This document shows, piece after piece, positions 53,866 through 63,527 of a stretch of 64,000 nucleotides of DNA. The stretch spans positions 1,860,001 through 1,924,000 of the forward strand of contig NZ_CP061800.1 of NCBI RefSeq assembly GCF_017377395.1, given 5' to 3'. Both the position numbers and the translations under genes were made by a program. The notes beneath the pieces were generated by a model. It worked only from the letters and a program-made list of their open reading frames with translations, had not been told where the DNA came from and did not search any database. Position 1 is the stretch's first letter. Each line of letters opens with the position of its first letter. Source of the stretch: Desulfonema magnum (GTDB taxonomy: Bacteria; Desulfobacterota; Desulfobacteria; Desulfobacterales; 4be13).

Positions 53866-55473
53866 CTGGACAGTAGAAAGTTCTGCCTAGCAAACTAAGT
53901 AATTCGTAACCGGACAGTAATATGTTCATACCTATATATATGGCGTCATGCGGCAAGGTCGGACGAAGTCTCACGACCTCTTCCCCGTATCATCCGCAAA
54001 GTTCCGTCAGCCGGAACTTTGCCGAGGGAGGACAGAAACTCCGCCTGAATGACACTTCGTACAACGCCCTCCGAGGGACAGTCGGAGGAGGCTGTTCTCA
54101 GCCATCCGTCATATTTTTCCAAAACCTCGGAACCCCGGGTCAGGGAAAGATACTGAAGAAGTCCGAGGGCTATTCCGGAAAGATTGACAAAACGTTCAAT
54201 GGCTTCGAGAGTGAGATCAAATCTCTTCCTTTCAGTTTCAGTGAGACGACAAAGATAAATCTCCTTCCCCCTGCCCACGTCGGGAAAAGCTTTCGTCCAA
54301 AAATGATAGCAGAATCCTCCGATGAGATGCTTCAGCGTCCGAAACATGCTTTCCACTTTGGGACGATGACAATAAATCGTGACAATCTGTTCCGCGGGGA
54401 GTGTCAGATCGGAACACATAAGTATGTAACGGTCATCTCCGTCGGTGATGAAAACAAAACGGATGATGTCTCCGACCGGTTTCCACAAAAGATCCCATGT
54501 AAAATATCTGACAGTTCTGAGGTTTCCGGAGATCATCACTTCTGTTTCTCCGAACCGCTCGGAGAAATCGAAAACTTTTATGAGGCTCACCTTGTCTTTT
54601 TCCCGGAATGTCTTCTCCGAACTGTCTTCGGGAACAAGGTATCCCACATAATTGTTCTTCGCACGGGTGACAAGATGAACAGACTGTTCGCCGTTGTCGT
54701 TGACGGCTTCCCCGAAGGTCAGAAAAGCGGGTCCTGTGGAAAAGTAGGCGTCGAGAGTCACATAACACGGAAATCCCGTCTGTTCCGCTGTCCGGATGAC
54801 AAGATTCGCCATCCGGGTCACCATGGTCGGTTCTCCTCCGATTTTTATGTCATGGCGTCTCGCACCGACCCCCTCATGAATCTGTCCGCAGAGCGGAAGA
54901 CAGAAGGATTTTTCGGGGCCTCCGACAAGGAGGCCGACATATCCGAAGTGATGCCCGTTTATATGTTCGCCCCTGCCGCTGTTCTCCGAATCCTGGCGCA
55001 GAGATTTCACACCGGGCGTCTTCGACGATTCCTTAGCTATTTTTATGCCGTCTCCTATGAGAAGGGGGCGTCCGTTGAATGTGATGAGAGGATGCCGGCT
55101 GACGGATGTTTTTATCCAATAATTCAGGAGTTCCTCCAAGTCCCACGAGGAAGCCCGGAAAAAGCGCGGCATCGGGTCATAACATGCCGGATCGAGCATA
55201 AGCCAACGGATTATACTGCTTATTCCGTGATGGTCAAATCGGATTATGAGACCGAAAATAACAATGGAAAACCAGGAAAAGGCGGCCTCACGGGAAAAGC
55301 AGCTACGGAATTCCGATATGACGGATTCAATAATACTGATCATAATAAAGACTCCTTTTATAATTGAATTTATTTTGCTATTATGATCACATCGTATAAT
55401 ATAGTTTCACAAAAAAATCCACCGATTTTTTTTGAATTACTCAATTTACTAGGCAGAACTTTCTACTGTCCAG
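53866..55473 (-). mobile_element. IS4-type insertion sequence, complete
   Basis: Perfect 25-bp terminal inverted repeats: CTGGACAGTAGAAAGTTCTG... at 53866-53890 and the inverse at 55449-55473. Weaker matching runs 16 bases further in (CAAACTAAGTAATTC against TAAATTGAGTAATTC). Length 1608 bp. It carries one transposase. A solo end of the same type is at 49259-49283. Confidence 0.9.
53946..55343 (-). CDS. IS4-family transposase
   Basis: 465 aa. DDE residues fit LLIGDGIKIAKES (first Asp, near 98), YVTLDAYFSTGP (second, near 195) and the YREK box YCHRPKVESMFRTLKHLIGG (near 325). The frame is complete and lies inside perfect terminal repeats, so it may be active. A long plus-strand frame at 53922-55367 is its shadow. 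Confidence 0.88.
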   Translation of the reverse strand: MISIIESVISEFRSCFSREAAFSWFSIVIFGLIIRFDHHGISSIIRWLMLDPACYDPMPRFFRASSWDLEELLNYWIKTSVSRHPLITFNGRPLLIGDGIKIAKESSKTPGVKSLRQDSENSGRGEHINGHHFGYVGLLVGGPEKSFCLPLCGQIHEGVGARRHDIKIGGEPTMVTRMANLVIRTAEQTGFPCYVTLDAYFSTGPAFLTFGEAVNDNGEQSVHLVTRAKNNYVGYLVPEDSSEKTFREKDKVSLIKVFDFSERFGETEVMISGNLRTVRYFTWDLLWKPVGDIIRFVFITDGDDRYILMCSDLTLPAEQIVTIYCHRPKVESMFRTLKHLIGGFCYHFWTKAFPDVGRGKEIYLCRLTETERKRFDLTLEAIERFVNLSGIALGLLQYLSLTRGSEVLEKYDGWLRTASSDCPSEGVVRSVIQAEFLSSLGKVPADGTLRMIRGRGRETSSDLAA

Positions 55474-55550
55474 TTTCACTACCGTACACTTTTGTAAGTA
55501 ATTAAATTTAATCTTTATTATATATTAGAGATTCATTTATAATTAATGAC

Positions 55551-55791
55551 TTATTCTGTCGGGTTAAAAATTTGAAAAGCTACAGGAATGAGGATATCGT
55601 GATCTGAAAAATGATTCAGAAGTTTCAGTCCCAACTGAAACAGACTTAAATCGCATCGGTCGGTGCGATGGATAATTTTGTCCCATCCCTGTCTTATGGC
55701 CAGTGTTCCCAGAAACACAATCCAGATATAGGCCAGACAGGCGGCAATCATAAGACGGTTCAGGCGTTCGGGGTCGGAAAGGTGACTTTTA
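55551..55791 (-). pseudogene. C-terminal part of the transposase interrupted by IS 55792-57158
   Basis: From about 55790 the minus strand encodes KSHLSDPERLNRLMIAACLA, then WIVFLGTLAIRQGWDKI and, at the end, VAFQIFNPTE. This is the C-terminal domain of the protein whose first 284 residues are at 57162-58016. CTTTTA at 55786-55791 is the target duplication. Confidence 0.8.
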
Positions 55792-57158
55792 TCTGATTAT
55801 AACGGATTTGGGGGAGGGTTGTGATACCCGCCCAGAGAGGCTGAAATTAACAGATTTTGCAGCCAGTTCTCATGGTATCGAAATTTGTTGAGTCGTTCGG
55901 CCGGACTCTGAAATCCGTCGTCATATTTTTTCTGAGTGACCGGATTGGACGGAGCAAAATTTTGAACAAGCGCCCACCCGCGAATACTCAGTTCGGCAGA
56001 AAATAAAGAACCGTGAAAATACTGTGTGTTAAAAAGATGCCTGTCCATTTTCCGCATCATCCGGTCAAGCATATTGCTTGTTCTGAAAGCGCCCGGAAAA
56101 TCATATGCGACTGAAAAGGAAGCGAGATTCTTATGCATCTTCTCAATTTTCTCATATATTACGGAAGGTACCGAAGTCCTGCGGGCCCATTCGCAAAGCC
56201 GTCTCACTCTCTGGGAAAAAGATGCTTTGCTCCGAGCTTCATAACAGTTCCGCAATTTGGAGGACACTTCCTGAAAAACATCACCGAATTTTTTGCGGGC
56301 CCGGTTTCGGATACCGATAAGGACGTGAAGAAAACACAGAATCAGAGTGATCATCGGGAAAATATTCAGAAGAGCCTTCCGGGTGGCTTTCCACCCGTCA
56401 GTGGTGGCGGTCTTCGGGCTGTATTCGGGATCAACATCCCGGGCTTCTTCCCCGAAGACGCCGTAAGCTTCTTCCAAAGACTCCTCTCCCGCGTTGTTCG
56501 CAACGGAAACACCCAGAACACATTCTTCGGCCACTGTGGTGGCAATGTAACATTTGTCGCCCCGAACCGAGCTGTGTTTTTCGTCCGCCCCGATATGCTC
56601 AGGAAGATTTTCAGAATCTCTGACAGTGGTGCCGACAATGCTGTTACGGCCAGGCGACCGCTCCGTTCTCTGCCAGTGCATATGATCTTTTCCGAAAACA
56701 CGGGCAAGCGCCCGGAAGGGAATGTCGAATTTTCGGAGAAACAGCACCGGTTCGGCGTCGTCAGTCATGGCTGTCATACAGGGCATTACAAAGGACGGGT
56801 GAATGGTATAACTGTGGTTTCCGATTTTTATCCGGCGTACGGTTATCAGGAGTTTGCTCGAAAAACGACGGTCTTTCATCTGATATCCTTCGAAGATTTC
56901 AGGGGGAAACAGTTCAGGCGCCTTTGCCACCATTTCATCAACAAACAGCCTGAACTGAAAAGCATCTTCCACAATTCCGTTGTAAGAATCCTGTTCAAAA
57001 GGAAGAGAAATTGTGCGGTTCGGGCGGGAGCGTTCCGATTTTAAATTTTTTTGCATAATAACCTCCTATGAAAGTTGAAATTGTGATATATACTTACATA
57101 AAATCGGCATGCTGTAAATGTATTAATTGCAGCCTCCCCCAAATCCGTTATAATCAGA
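55792..57158 (-). mobile_element. insertion sequence with TCTGATTATAACGG ends
   Basis: Ends TCTGATTATAACGGATTTGG (55792) and the inverse ending at 57158, flanked by CTTTTA on both sides (55786-55791 and 57159-57164). Length 1367 bp, one transposase. Its ends match those of the miniature element at 604-1000 and the solo ends at 25150, 29044, 43745 and 50629, so it is the probable source of their mobility. Confidence 0.9.
55797..57056 (-). CDS. transposase of the 55792-57158 element
   Basis: 419 aa. Seen: HIGADEKHSSVRGDKCYIATT (near residue 155, first Asp), KTATTDGWKATRKALLNIFP (second Asp, near 218) and LILCFLHVLIGIRNRARKKFG. These fit a DDE core; the final Glu is not certain. The last residues NPPPNPL and the stop codon are encoded by the terminal repeat itself. 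The IS family name is not recognised. Confidence 0.8.
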   Translation of the reverse strand: MQKNLKSERSRPNRTISLPFEQDSYNGIVEDAFQFRLFVDEMVAKAPELFPPEIFEGYQMKDRRFSSKLLITVRRIKIGNHSYTIHPSFVMPCMTAMTDDAEPVLFLRKFDIPFRALARVFGKDHMHWQRTERSPGRNSIVGTTVRDSENLPEHIGADEKHSSVRGDKCYIATTVAEECVLGVSVANNAGEESLEEAYGVFGEEARDVDPEYSPKTATTDGWKATRKALLNIFPMITLILCFLHVLIGIRNRARKKFGDVFQEVSSKLRNCYEARSKASFSQRVRRLCEWARRTSVPSVIYEKIEKMHKNLASFSVAYDFPGAFRTSNMLDRMMRKMDRHLFNTQYFHGSLFSAELSIRGWALVQNFAPSNPVTQKKYDDGFQSPAERLNKFRYHENWLQNLLISASLGGYHNPPPNPL

Positions 57159-57161
57159 CTT

Positions 57162-58016
57162 TTAATGTATGTTGAATCCGCGACTTTTCTGGTCGGAAAA
57201 AAATGTTTCTATCCGGAACCTTTTGGAATAATATTCACAGGCGTCTCCTGCCGATTTCATGTTTGTCACCAGAAAAATCGGTTCTTTTTTCTCCCACCAC
57301 CTGACTATTGTCACGGGTCCGTATTTTTTGCCTGTGAACAGAACATTTTTCACAGACGAATAAAATCCGGGAGGCATGAAGCATCCGACCATATCAACCT
57401 GATATTTATTATCATCCTGATAATAAGTCACATTCGGGGCGGTTCGGCATACATAGCACCATCCCCAGTTGCTGAGAGTTTCCTGCAGACCGGTTCCGTC
57501 GAACTCGCCGTCTCCCAGAAAAACGACATGTCTTCCGGATTCCGGTATCATATCATGAACCTGCCGAATCAGACAAATATGGTCTTCCTCCTTAAAATGG
57601 CCCTTGCCGCCTTCGGTCACAATCCAGGCAAGAGGCAGAGCCCGCTTTTTATAAATCACACTCACTATAAGTATGGCACATCCGCGCCCCGCAGCGCTTC
57701 CGTCCATTGCCAGGACAATCTCCGGAAGCCCCAGACTCAGCAGCAGCTGAACGGCAAAAGGCAGGAAATATGCGGATATTCCGATTTCATCATTCATAAT
57801 CCAACGTTTAAATTTTTTTTCCCGGCTTGCCTCTTTGGTTCCATCCGGAACCTTTTCCGCAATTTTAGGGAGCTGTGTGCTTTTGCTGCCTACGATACCG
57901 CTGATCATTCCGGCCAGAGTGTTCAGGTGCCGGGCCAGATTCCCCTGCGGCTGTGTCGGATAAAGTTTTTCCAGAGATTTTCTGATCTCCCGGTATCTTA
58001 TTTTGTTGTCACTCAT
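57162..58016 (-). pseudogene. IS4-like transposase, N-terminal 284 residues, interrupted by IS 55792-57158
   Basis: MSDNKIRYREIRKSLEKLYP at the start, then LPEIVLAMDGSAAGRGCAIL (first Asp), HVVFLGDGEFDGTGLQETL (second Asp) and YYSKRFRIETFFSDQKSRGF (YREK-type box) before a stop at the insertion point. The remainder is at 55551-55791. Joining the halves across the CTTTTA duplication leaves a 1-base frame difference, so it may already have been damaged. Confidence 0.85.
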
Positions 58017-58311
58017 AACACTCTCCTTGTATTACAGGTTGTTTTTTATAAGATACAATATCATCATCAAATTATTTCGTCGATGATTTTTTATTGTCAA
58101 TTTCAATTACTAATGTTACTCAGAAAAGTGTACGACAGTGAAATGTTTACTTACAAAAAACATTTTTTATCTGATTTTAATTACTTCTGTAGAAATATAT
58201 TAAAGTTAAATACTTATGCTGATTTTTATTTTTGCTCAGATTGTTTTAAAATATAAAATCAAATAGTTAAAAAAGTGTACGGTAGTGAACTGTCCAGTAC
58301 ATATATAAAAG

Positions 58312-58953
58312 TCATTTCTTAGCAGATCGTGACTCCAAGATCATCTTTGTACATTTGATATTATTATTCACCTCTTTGTAATTGGGATCAACACGTTGGA
58401 CAAGTTCCCATTCTCTGAGAGCTTGGGAAAATTTTTCTTTTTCAAAATAATTACGTCCCTTTCTATAGTGGATATCTTTATATAATCTTTCGCTTTTTCT
58501 TATATATTTCCAACATTTTCGACAGTCCTTTTTGTATCGAAGGGATGCTTTGAATTCCCTTTTGGCTTCCAGATAATCCTTTTTTTTAAAAAAGGCAAGA
58601 CCGCGTTGAAAATGGGATCTGTATGACGCTATGGATTTGTCAGCCCAGCTTTTTGGAATTTTGATTTTTTGCCCGAGTTCCAATCTGTCAGCATTCTTAA
58701 TTCCATTGATTTTTATGACGGTTCTTATATATCTTTTGTAAGCATTACAATATGATGTAATTATCTCCGAAAGTGTTTCTCCTTTTTTGACAGTATGTAT
58801 GATATACTTCTCAGGTGGTTCGTATTTTATTAATGGTGTGTATTTTTTCCTCCATGTCTTTTGTTGTGTGCCAGCACATCCGATACAGATCACTGTCAGA
58901 AAAACAATGCAAATCAGTATTATATTTTTACTCACCGACATTGTATTTCTCAT
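58312..58953 (-). CDS. LysM-domain lipoprotein with TPR-like helices
   Basis: 213 aa from ATG 58953 (MRNTMSVSKNIILICIVFLT). The lipobox is VICIGC (Cys near 26). A LysM domain (~53-103, HTVKKGETLSEIITSYC...LELGQKIKIP) binds peptidoglycan glycan chains. Two TPR-like units follow (HFQRGLAFFKKKDYLEAKREF and KGRNYFEKEKFSQALREWELV). It is the gene next after the 59035-60045 protein and probably part of the same operon; the IS composite begins just downstream. Confidence 0.85.
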   Translation of the reverse strand: MRNTMSVSKNIILICIVFLTVICIGCAGTQQKTWRKKYTPLIKYEPPEKYIIHTVKKGETLSEIITSYCNAYKRYIRTVIKINGIKNADRLELGQKIKIPKSWADKSIASYRSHFQRGLAFFKKKDYLEAKREFKASLRYKKDCRKCWKYIRKSERLYKDIHYRKGRNYFEKEKFSQALREWELVQRVDPNYKEVNNNIKCTKMILESRSAKK

Positions 58954-59034
58954 ACATTTTTGTCTTGGAGGGTGTTTGAAAAGTCCCGTGGGGACGGCAT
59001 ATTTATAACAGCTTTTTATCACAGCGAGTCATGT

Positions 59035-60045
59035 TCAATCGTTAATTTGTACTGTTTTATTCCCAATTACAATCAACTGAGTGGTCTGATTCATCTTTAT
59101 ATCAACCTCTGCTTCCCGGGTTCGATATTCAGGATTACCAGAGGCTACGAGTTTAATTTGATACTTTCCACAGGTAAGTTTAATACCCTCAGCAGGTGTT
59201 GTTTTTCCTGTATCAGTCCCGTCTATAAATATGCGGGCAGGAGGGTCACAATGAATATTCAATGTTCCTTGCAGAGTCCCTTTCACATTTCGGACTAAGG
59301 TAAAATTTCCATTGCACGCTTTTAAATTGCCAGCCCCGTCTTCTATTAAAAGGGAATAAGCATAACTCCCTAGTTTCCAGTTTTTAGTTGAAAAAGACGC
59401 GTTGTGAGTTACAGATTTGCCATTGATATCCCATGTCCTTTTTACAGACGAATCTTTTACCATAAATGTCATCTTTTTTAAAGCGCTGTTATCATCTGCC
59501 CGGATGGTATAGGCTATGGTATCTCCCTGGATATAACTGTCCCTGATCTTGGTAATCTCTCCGGTCGGGGGAATGGTGTCATGTCCTTCCGGTTCTGTGA
59601 TTTTACAGACTTCCTGTATTAAATCATCAGACATTCTGACTTCCACAACAGCACGGATTTCGAGTTTGAAAGAATCTGCCTCCCAGTCGTCATCCGAAAA
59701 CGCAGGCTCTCCCACTATGGTTCCTGTAAGATAAGGACGTATCTTGTCTTTGGTCAGTTTTAATTTTAGAGGATTATCTTTGCTCAGGAAATCATCTGCA
59801 AACTTGTCTGTTCCTTTTTTTACTGCTGCCCGTATCGCCTCCTCATAAGCTGCCTTTGAACATTCGCTAAGGAGATTATCCTCGCAGTTTTTTTCATACT
59901 TCAGTTTTACCTTTATCTGCTTTTGCTTTGGTATGTCTTTAAAATCAGAGGGCAAAGTATCCTGGGCATAAACAGAACAGAAAAACGCAAAAAAGAAGAT
60001 TAGAAAAAAGAGATTTATTTTTGGTATTGGTATCACAGTCCGCAC
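59035..60045 (-). CDS. exported protein: shared N-domain, one Ig-like domain, PEGA domain
   Basis: 336 aa from a GTG at 60045 with GAGGAG upstream. Signal peptide INLFFLIFFFAFFCSVYAQ. The N-domain (~45-160) has CSKAAYEEAIRAAVKKGTDKFADDF, LKLTKDKIRPYLTGTIVGEP and DDDWEADSFKLEIRAVVEVRMSDDL. One Ig-like repeat follows (DSYIQGDTIAYTIRADDNSALKKMTF). The PEGA domain (~255-330) is LNIHCDPPARIFIDGTDTGKTTPAEGIKL. It is the shortest of the three paralogues. PEGA domains are common in surface-layer or signalling proteins. Confidence 0.75.
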   Translation of the reverse strand: MRTVIPIPKINLFFLIFFFAFFCSVYAQDTLPSDFKDIPKQKQIKVKLKYEKNCEDNLLSECSKAAYEEAIRAAVKKGTDKFADDFLSKDNPLKLKLTKDKIRPYLTGTIVGEPAFSDDDWEADSFKLEIRAVVEVRMSDDLIQEVCKITEPEGHDTIPPTGEITKIRDSYIQGDTIAYTIRADDNSALKKMTFMVKDSSVKRTWDINGKSVTHNASFSTKNWKLGSYAYSLLIEDGAGNLKACNGNFTLVRNVKGTLQGTLNIHCDPPARIFIDGTDTGKTTPAEGIKLTCGKYQIKLVASGNPEYRTREAEVDIKMNQTTQLIVIGNKTVQIND

Positions 60046-60081
60046 AAGCTTTTTATCTCCTCGGAGGTCAGCATCCGGTTG

Positions 60082-60630
60082 TTATTCTATTTTTTCCACA
60101 TCCTCCGGGCATACAATCCATTTTCTGCCAGATGGCAATGTCACCTTGAGGTATTTATCTCTGAACCCAGCCTCAATTACAGTATATATTTCTGCTGGTT
60201 TTGCTTCTCCCCAGCCCTGACATGGTTTTGTCACACTTTTTTTTACCCGTACACGCTCCCCAATCTGAAATTTATCAGGGGACTCTGTAACAACCTCCTG
60301 GATTTTATCATTTTCTTTTCCAAAAATGGGCTGCGTATGAGGAACAGGTTTCGGATCAGGCTCATTTTCCTTTCCAAAAAATTGACGGGGATCAAATCCA
60401 AAATGCTGGAAAGCGACAAATGCTGCCACTGCAACAAAGACAACTGTCAGTGCAGATACGACGATAATTTTTGATGACTTTTTTTTCAGAGGCTTACCCG
60501 TGTTGGGACAGAACTCAGTTCCCACGGGATGAGATCCCTCAGAACAGTGCGGGCAGCGGATACCAGATGTTTGTTTTGAGCTCATTTGTTTTTTCAGTTC
60601 TCCGATTTGGTTATTTTTTGAGTCTGACAT
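60082..60630 (-). CDS. membrane protein: zinc ribbon, membrane helix, SH3-like C-domain
   Basis: 182 aa from ATG 60630 (MSDSKNNQIGELKK); the frame extends to 60663 but overlaps the upstream gene. A zinc ribbon (GIRCPHCSEGSHPVGTEFCPNTGKPL, ~25-48) has three Cys, with Asn-Thr where a fourth Cys (CPxCG) would normally lie, so the zinc site may be incomplete. A membrane helix follows (IIVVSALTVVFVAVAAFVAF). The C-terminal ~70 residues (IGERVRVKKSVTKPCQGWGEA) look like an SH3/KOW-type barrel. It lies between the transglycosylase and PEGA genes. Confidence 0.65.
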   Translation of the reverse strand: MSDSKNNQIGELKKQMSSKQTSGIRCPHCSEGSHPVGTEFCPNTGKPLKKKSSKIIVVSALTVVFVAVAAFVAFQHFGFDPRQFFGKENEPDPKPVPHTQPIFGKENDKIQEVVTESPDKFQIGERVRVKKSVTKPCQGWGEAKPAEIYTVIEAGFRDKYLKVTLPSGRKWIVCPEDVEKIE

Positions 60631-60643
60631 TTCTCTGTCAGGG

Positions 60644-63382
60644 TTAAAACATGCCGGAAGCATTAACGATTACCATATTCCGCATCACTTTTCGTACAAA
60701 AATACGCGTGGAAAGATACCTTACAGTTTCGGCCATATATTCCACATCATCCTCACGATTAAAGGCTTTCCATCCCTCAAGCCAGCTCATTACTGCACCT
60801 CTGCCAGCGTGATGCTCCATGATGCTGAAGAGGATATTCCCCTGATGGTTTCCCTTTAGCTCTTTGCCGAACCAGAATCCTCCCAAATCAAGCGAAAATT
60901 CAGGAGTGAGCAGAAAAGCCTCTTTGGAAGGGGAACCCCGTAAGCTGAGTTCCTTGTGGCTTTGCAGCAGACCGCCAAACGTGGAAGGGAGAAACTGAAA
61001 AAGTCCCATTGCGCCTGCTGAGGAAATTGCCGCTGGAAAGAAACGACTCTCCTCCCTAACCACGCTGTAAAGGAGTTCCGGTTTTACAGAATTGGCTGTG
61101 CCTGCCTTTTTAAAAGCATCTGTGTAAGCCATGGGATAGGCTGTTGCCAGAAATCGCCCATCCTTCTGGGCAGTCGGTTTATAGCCCGCCAGAAACAGCG
61201 TCAGGGGCCAGTCTCCGGCTTTTTTTCCCACGGCTCCTGCAATTTGAAGCTTGCTGTTCAGTCTTTTGTCCAGAGCATTAGCAGAACGGGCATCCAGACG
61301 TAAGGCCATGATAAGACCTGTGTAAGCGATGAGGCCCGATGCGTCTATGTCTGACAATGACACATTCTGTAGGCGGCGGGAGGGGAATGCTTTGCGAAGT
61401 AAGGAGTCTGCCGATAAAGCTGCGGTGTATAGTCCGCTTTCAAGGGCGATTTGTAAGCGTTGGTAATAAACGGAATCCATGTTCAAAGTGGTTTCCATCC
61501 GGCTTTTCTGATAAGCTGATCGAAGCTGTCGTCTGGTTCCCGCATCAGGCCAAATCTTTCCTGCGGCACTGCGTCCGACATTCAGGTGCATACGGGCACG
61601 CACTGCATAATAATCATAAGGCGCTTCGATGATAATGGTTTCAAACATCTGGCGGGCATCTTCTTTTCTGCGTGCGTCTTCATATATCCGGCCAAGCCAG
61701 AACATTGATGCCAATCGCAGGGGGCCGTTGGGACGTTCAGACAGCAAATCCTCCAGGAAAATTTCGCTTTGGTGCAGGCTCTCCGAATCTCCCTGGGCGT
61801 AAAGGATGAGCGCAGGCTGAAACCGGGAGAAATTAAACCAGTTGGTACGTCCTCCGAGATCACACAGTTGGCGATAGTAGTCCATGGCCTCGTCCGGCTG
61901 GTTTGTCTGCTGATAATGCCGTGCCATATAGTAAAGCGCATCGTCAGTCATTTTGCCAGTGGGATATTGTTGTATCATGGTGGAAATATCCTGCCTGGCC
62001 CGGGATAAGTTCCTGCCGGGGCCTTCACGAAACAGGGTTTTAAAGCGTAAATAGAGAGCTTTTTGTGTCAGGCCAGGATCAGGGCTTTCCCTGATGGCCT
62101 TGTCCAAAATATCCACCACCACTCCCCTTGTTTTGGTTTTGTTGGACTTACGTCTGATTTTTGCCTGTTCAAAAAGCGCTTTGGCCCGGGTCAGGGATGA
62201 GGCATCGGTTTGTAATCCATCAAGGATTTGACAGGCTTCCTCGTCTTTGCCCAGGGAACTGAATCGGCTGGCACGGAGGAAAGCCAGTCTTTGGTGTGAG
62301 ATATGCCCTGAATCTGTGAGTTTTTTCAGGATGCGCTTTTCTGAGAGGGTGAAGTCGTGATCTCTGGCAATTTTGAGATAACCCAGGAACAACTGACCTG
62401 CTTGATCTTCCAGGCCCGCAGACCAAGCCATATTGCTGGCGATCCGCAGTAAATCTTCCTCAAGCTGGGGCAGTTCTGTGAAAGAGGGGGACTTGAATAC
62501 GTTTTTGACAAGTATGGCCTTTCTGAGCTTTTCCATCACGTTTAAAAATTCGTGAACTTGATTTGAGTCTGCTCCTGTTTCATCCATAAGTTTCAGCCAG
62601 CGCCACAAAGCCAATGCTGCCAGACTGGATCCTCCCCGTCCGTCATTATATGGATTTTCCGATGCCCATATTGCCAGTTTGCGGTATGTCTGAGCAGCAT
62701 GGGCGGTCTCGCCTCGCAGGCGAAGACACTCGGCTATAAGAAACTGATACACAGGCCACATGGCATCAGCAGGGTTCCAGGCTTTTTCCTGGAATATGTT
62801 AATGTTTATGCGCCGAGCCTTTTCAATGTTTCGGGTGGCTTCCAGCAGAAGGATTATGTCTGTTTTTTGAGGAACTGGGGGAATAGTTTCAGCTTCTGTG
62901 ATTCTGAGGAGTTTTTGCTTTAAATCATCAGATACGTTAACTTCGACAACTGCGATGATTTTTAGTCTGAAAGAATCCCCCACCCAGTCGTCATCCAGAA
63001 ACTCAGGGGTTCCGATTATCGTTCCTGTGAGATACGGGCGTATTTCCTCTTTGGTCAGTTTGAATTTTTTCAGATTATCTTCAGGCAGGGAATCAATGAA
63101 TTTATCAATTCCTTGTGTTATGGCTGACTGCCTGGCCTCTTCATGGGCTAATCTTGAACACTCATTTAGGAGGATGCCTCCGCAGTTTTTTTTATGCGAT
63201 ATTTCTGTTTTTATCAGCTTTTGCTTTAACATATTCCTTAAAACGGATGGAAATAAAGCATCCTGAGCATAGACGGAATATAAAGAAATAAGATTGAAAA
63301 TCAAAAAAAGGAAAAGTATTTTTTTTATTGGTCTTGGAACAAATTGATTTTCGTTTTTGATAAGCGGTTTTATATTAATCAT
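60644..63382 (-). CDS. exported protein: shared N-domain, TPR region, C-terminal lytic transglycosylase (SLT) domain
   Basis: 912 aa. Signal peptide IKKILFLFLIFNLISLYSVYAQ. The N-domain (~55-165) has CSRLAHEEARQSAITQGIDKFIDSL, KKFKLTKEEIRPYLTGTIIGTPEF and DDDWVGDSFRLKIIAVVEVNVSDDLKQ. A long helical TPR region follows (~180-640). The SLT domain (~745-890) has catalytic Glu in VVREESRFFPAAISSAGAMGLFQFLPST and a later EHHAGRG. It resembles Slt70-like enzymes with an extra N-domain. It should cut murein glycan strands and is the only enzyme among the three paralogues. Confidence 0.85.
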   Translation of the reverse strand: MINIKPLIKNENQFVPRPIKKILFLFLIFNLISLYSVYAQDALFPSVLRNMLKQKLIKTEISHKKNCGGILLNECSRLAHEEARQSAITQGIDKFIDSLPEDNLKKFKLTKEEIRPYLTGTIIGTPEFLDDDWVGDSFRLKIIAVVEVNVSDDLKQKLLRITEAETIPPVPQKTDIILLLEATRNIEKARRININIFQEKAWNPADAMWPVYQFLIAECLRLRGETAHAAQTYRKLAIWASENPYNDGRGGSSLAALALWRWLKLMDETGADSNQVHEFLNVMEKLRKAILVKNVFKSPSFTELPQLEEDLLRIASNMAWSAGLEDQAGQLFLGYLKIARDHDFTLSEKRILKKLTDSGHISHQRLAFLRASRFSSLGKDEEACQILDGLQTDASSLTRAKALFEQAKIRRKSNKTKTRGVVVDILDKAIRESPDPGLTQKALYLRFKTLFREGPGRNLSRARQDISTMIQQYPTGKMTDDALYYMARHYQQTNQPDEAMDYYRQLCDLGGRTNWFNFSRFQPALILYAQGDSESLHQSEIFLEDLLSERPNGPLRLASMFWLGRIYEDARRKEDARQMFETIIIEAPYDYYAVRARMHLNVGRSAAGKIWPDAGTRRQLRSAYQKSRMETTLNMDSVYYQRLQIALESGLYTAALSADSLLRKAFPSRRLQNVSLSDIDASGLIAYTGLIMALRLDARSANALDKRLNSKLQIAGAVGKKAGDWPLTLFLAGYKPTAQKDGRFLATAYPMAYTDAFKKAGTANSVKPELLYSVVREESRFFPAAISSAGAMGLFQFLPSTFGGLLQSHKELSLRGSPSKEAFLLTPEFSLDLGGFWFGKELKGNHQGNILFSIMEHHAGRGAVMSWLEGWKAFNREDDVEYMAETVRYLSTRIFVRKVMRNMVIVNASGMF

Positions 63383-63527
63383 TTTTTCTGCCTTTCTGAA
63401 GGGCTATTTTCTCCGTATCCTCACTTTCTCCCTTGTTAATGAGACGACTGGCATTTTGCAGGAGGGACAGTTGTTGAAGGATTTGGACAGGTTTGTGATT
63501 TTGACGATAGGCTCTGAAGTCATAGAT
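63383..63527. other. gap between CHAT gene and transglycosylase
   Basis: No gene is recognised. AAGGCAGAAAAA before ATG 63382 may serve as ribosome site. No clear promoter or terminator is visible, so co-transcription with the CHAT gene is possible. Confidence 0.5.

Larger units (their letters stand above)
53859..58304. mobile_element. nested insertion-sequence composite with target duplication
   Basis: TACATAT occurs at 53859-53865 and 58298-58304, directly outside CTGGACAG (53866) and CTGTCCAG (58290-58297). Inside are a complete IS (53866-55473), a TCACTACCGTACACTTTT end (from 55477), a transposase cut in two by another IS (55792-57158), and two opposite-facing GTGTACG ends (58125 and 58274). 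This suggests successive insertions in one place. The right edge of the outer element could be 58143 or 58297. Confidence 0.65.

Noticed and set aside
53922..55367. 481-aa plus frame
   Set aside because: Antisense of the IS4-type transposase, which has DDE and YREK motifs in the minus frame and perfect terminal repeats around it.
57165..58256. 363-aa plus frame
   Set aside because: Antisense of the interrupted transposase; no family resemblance.
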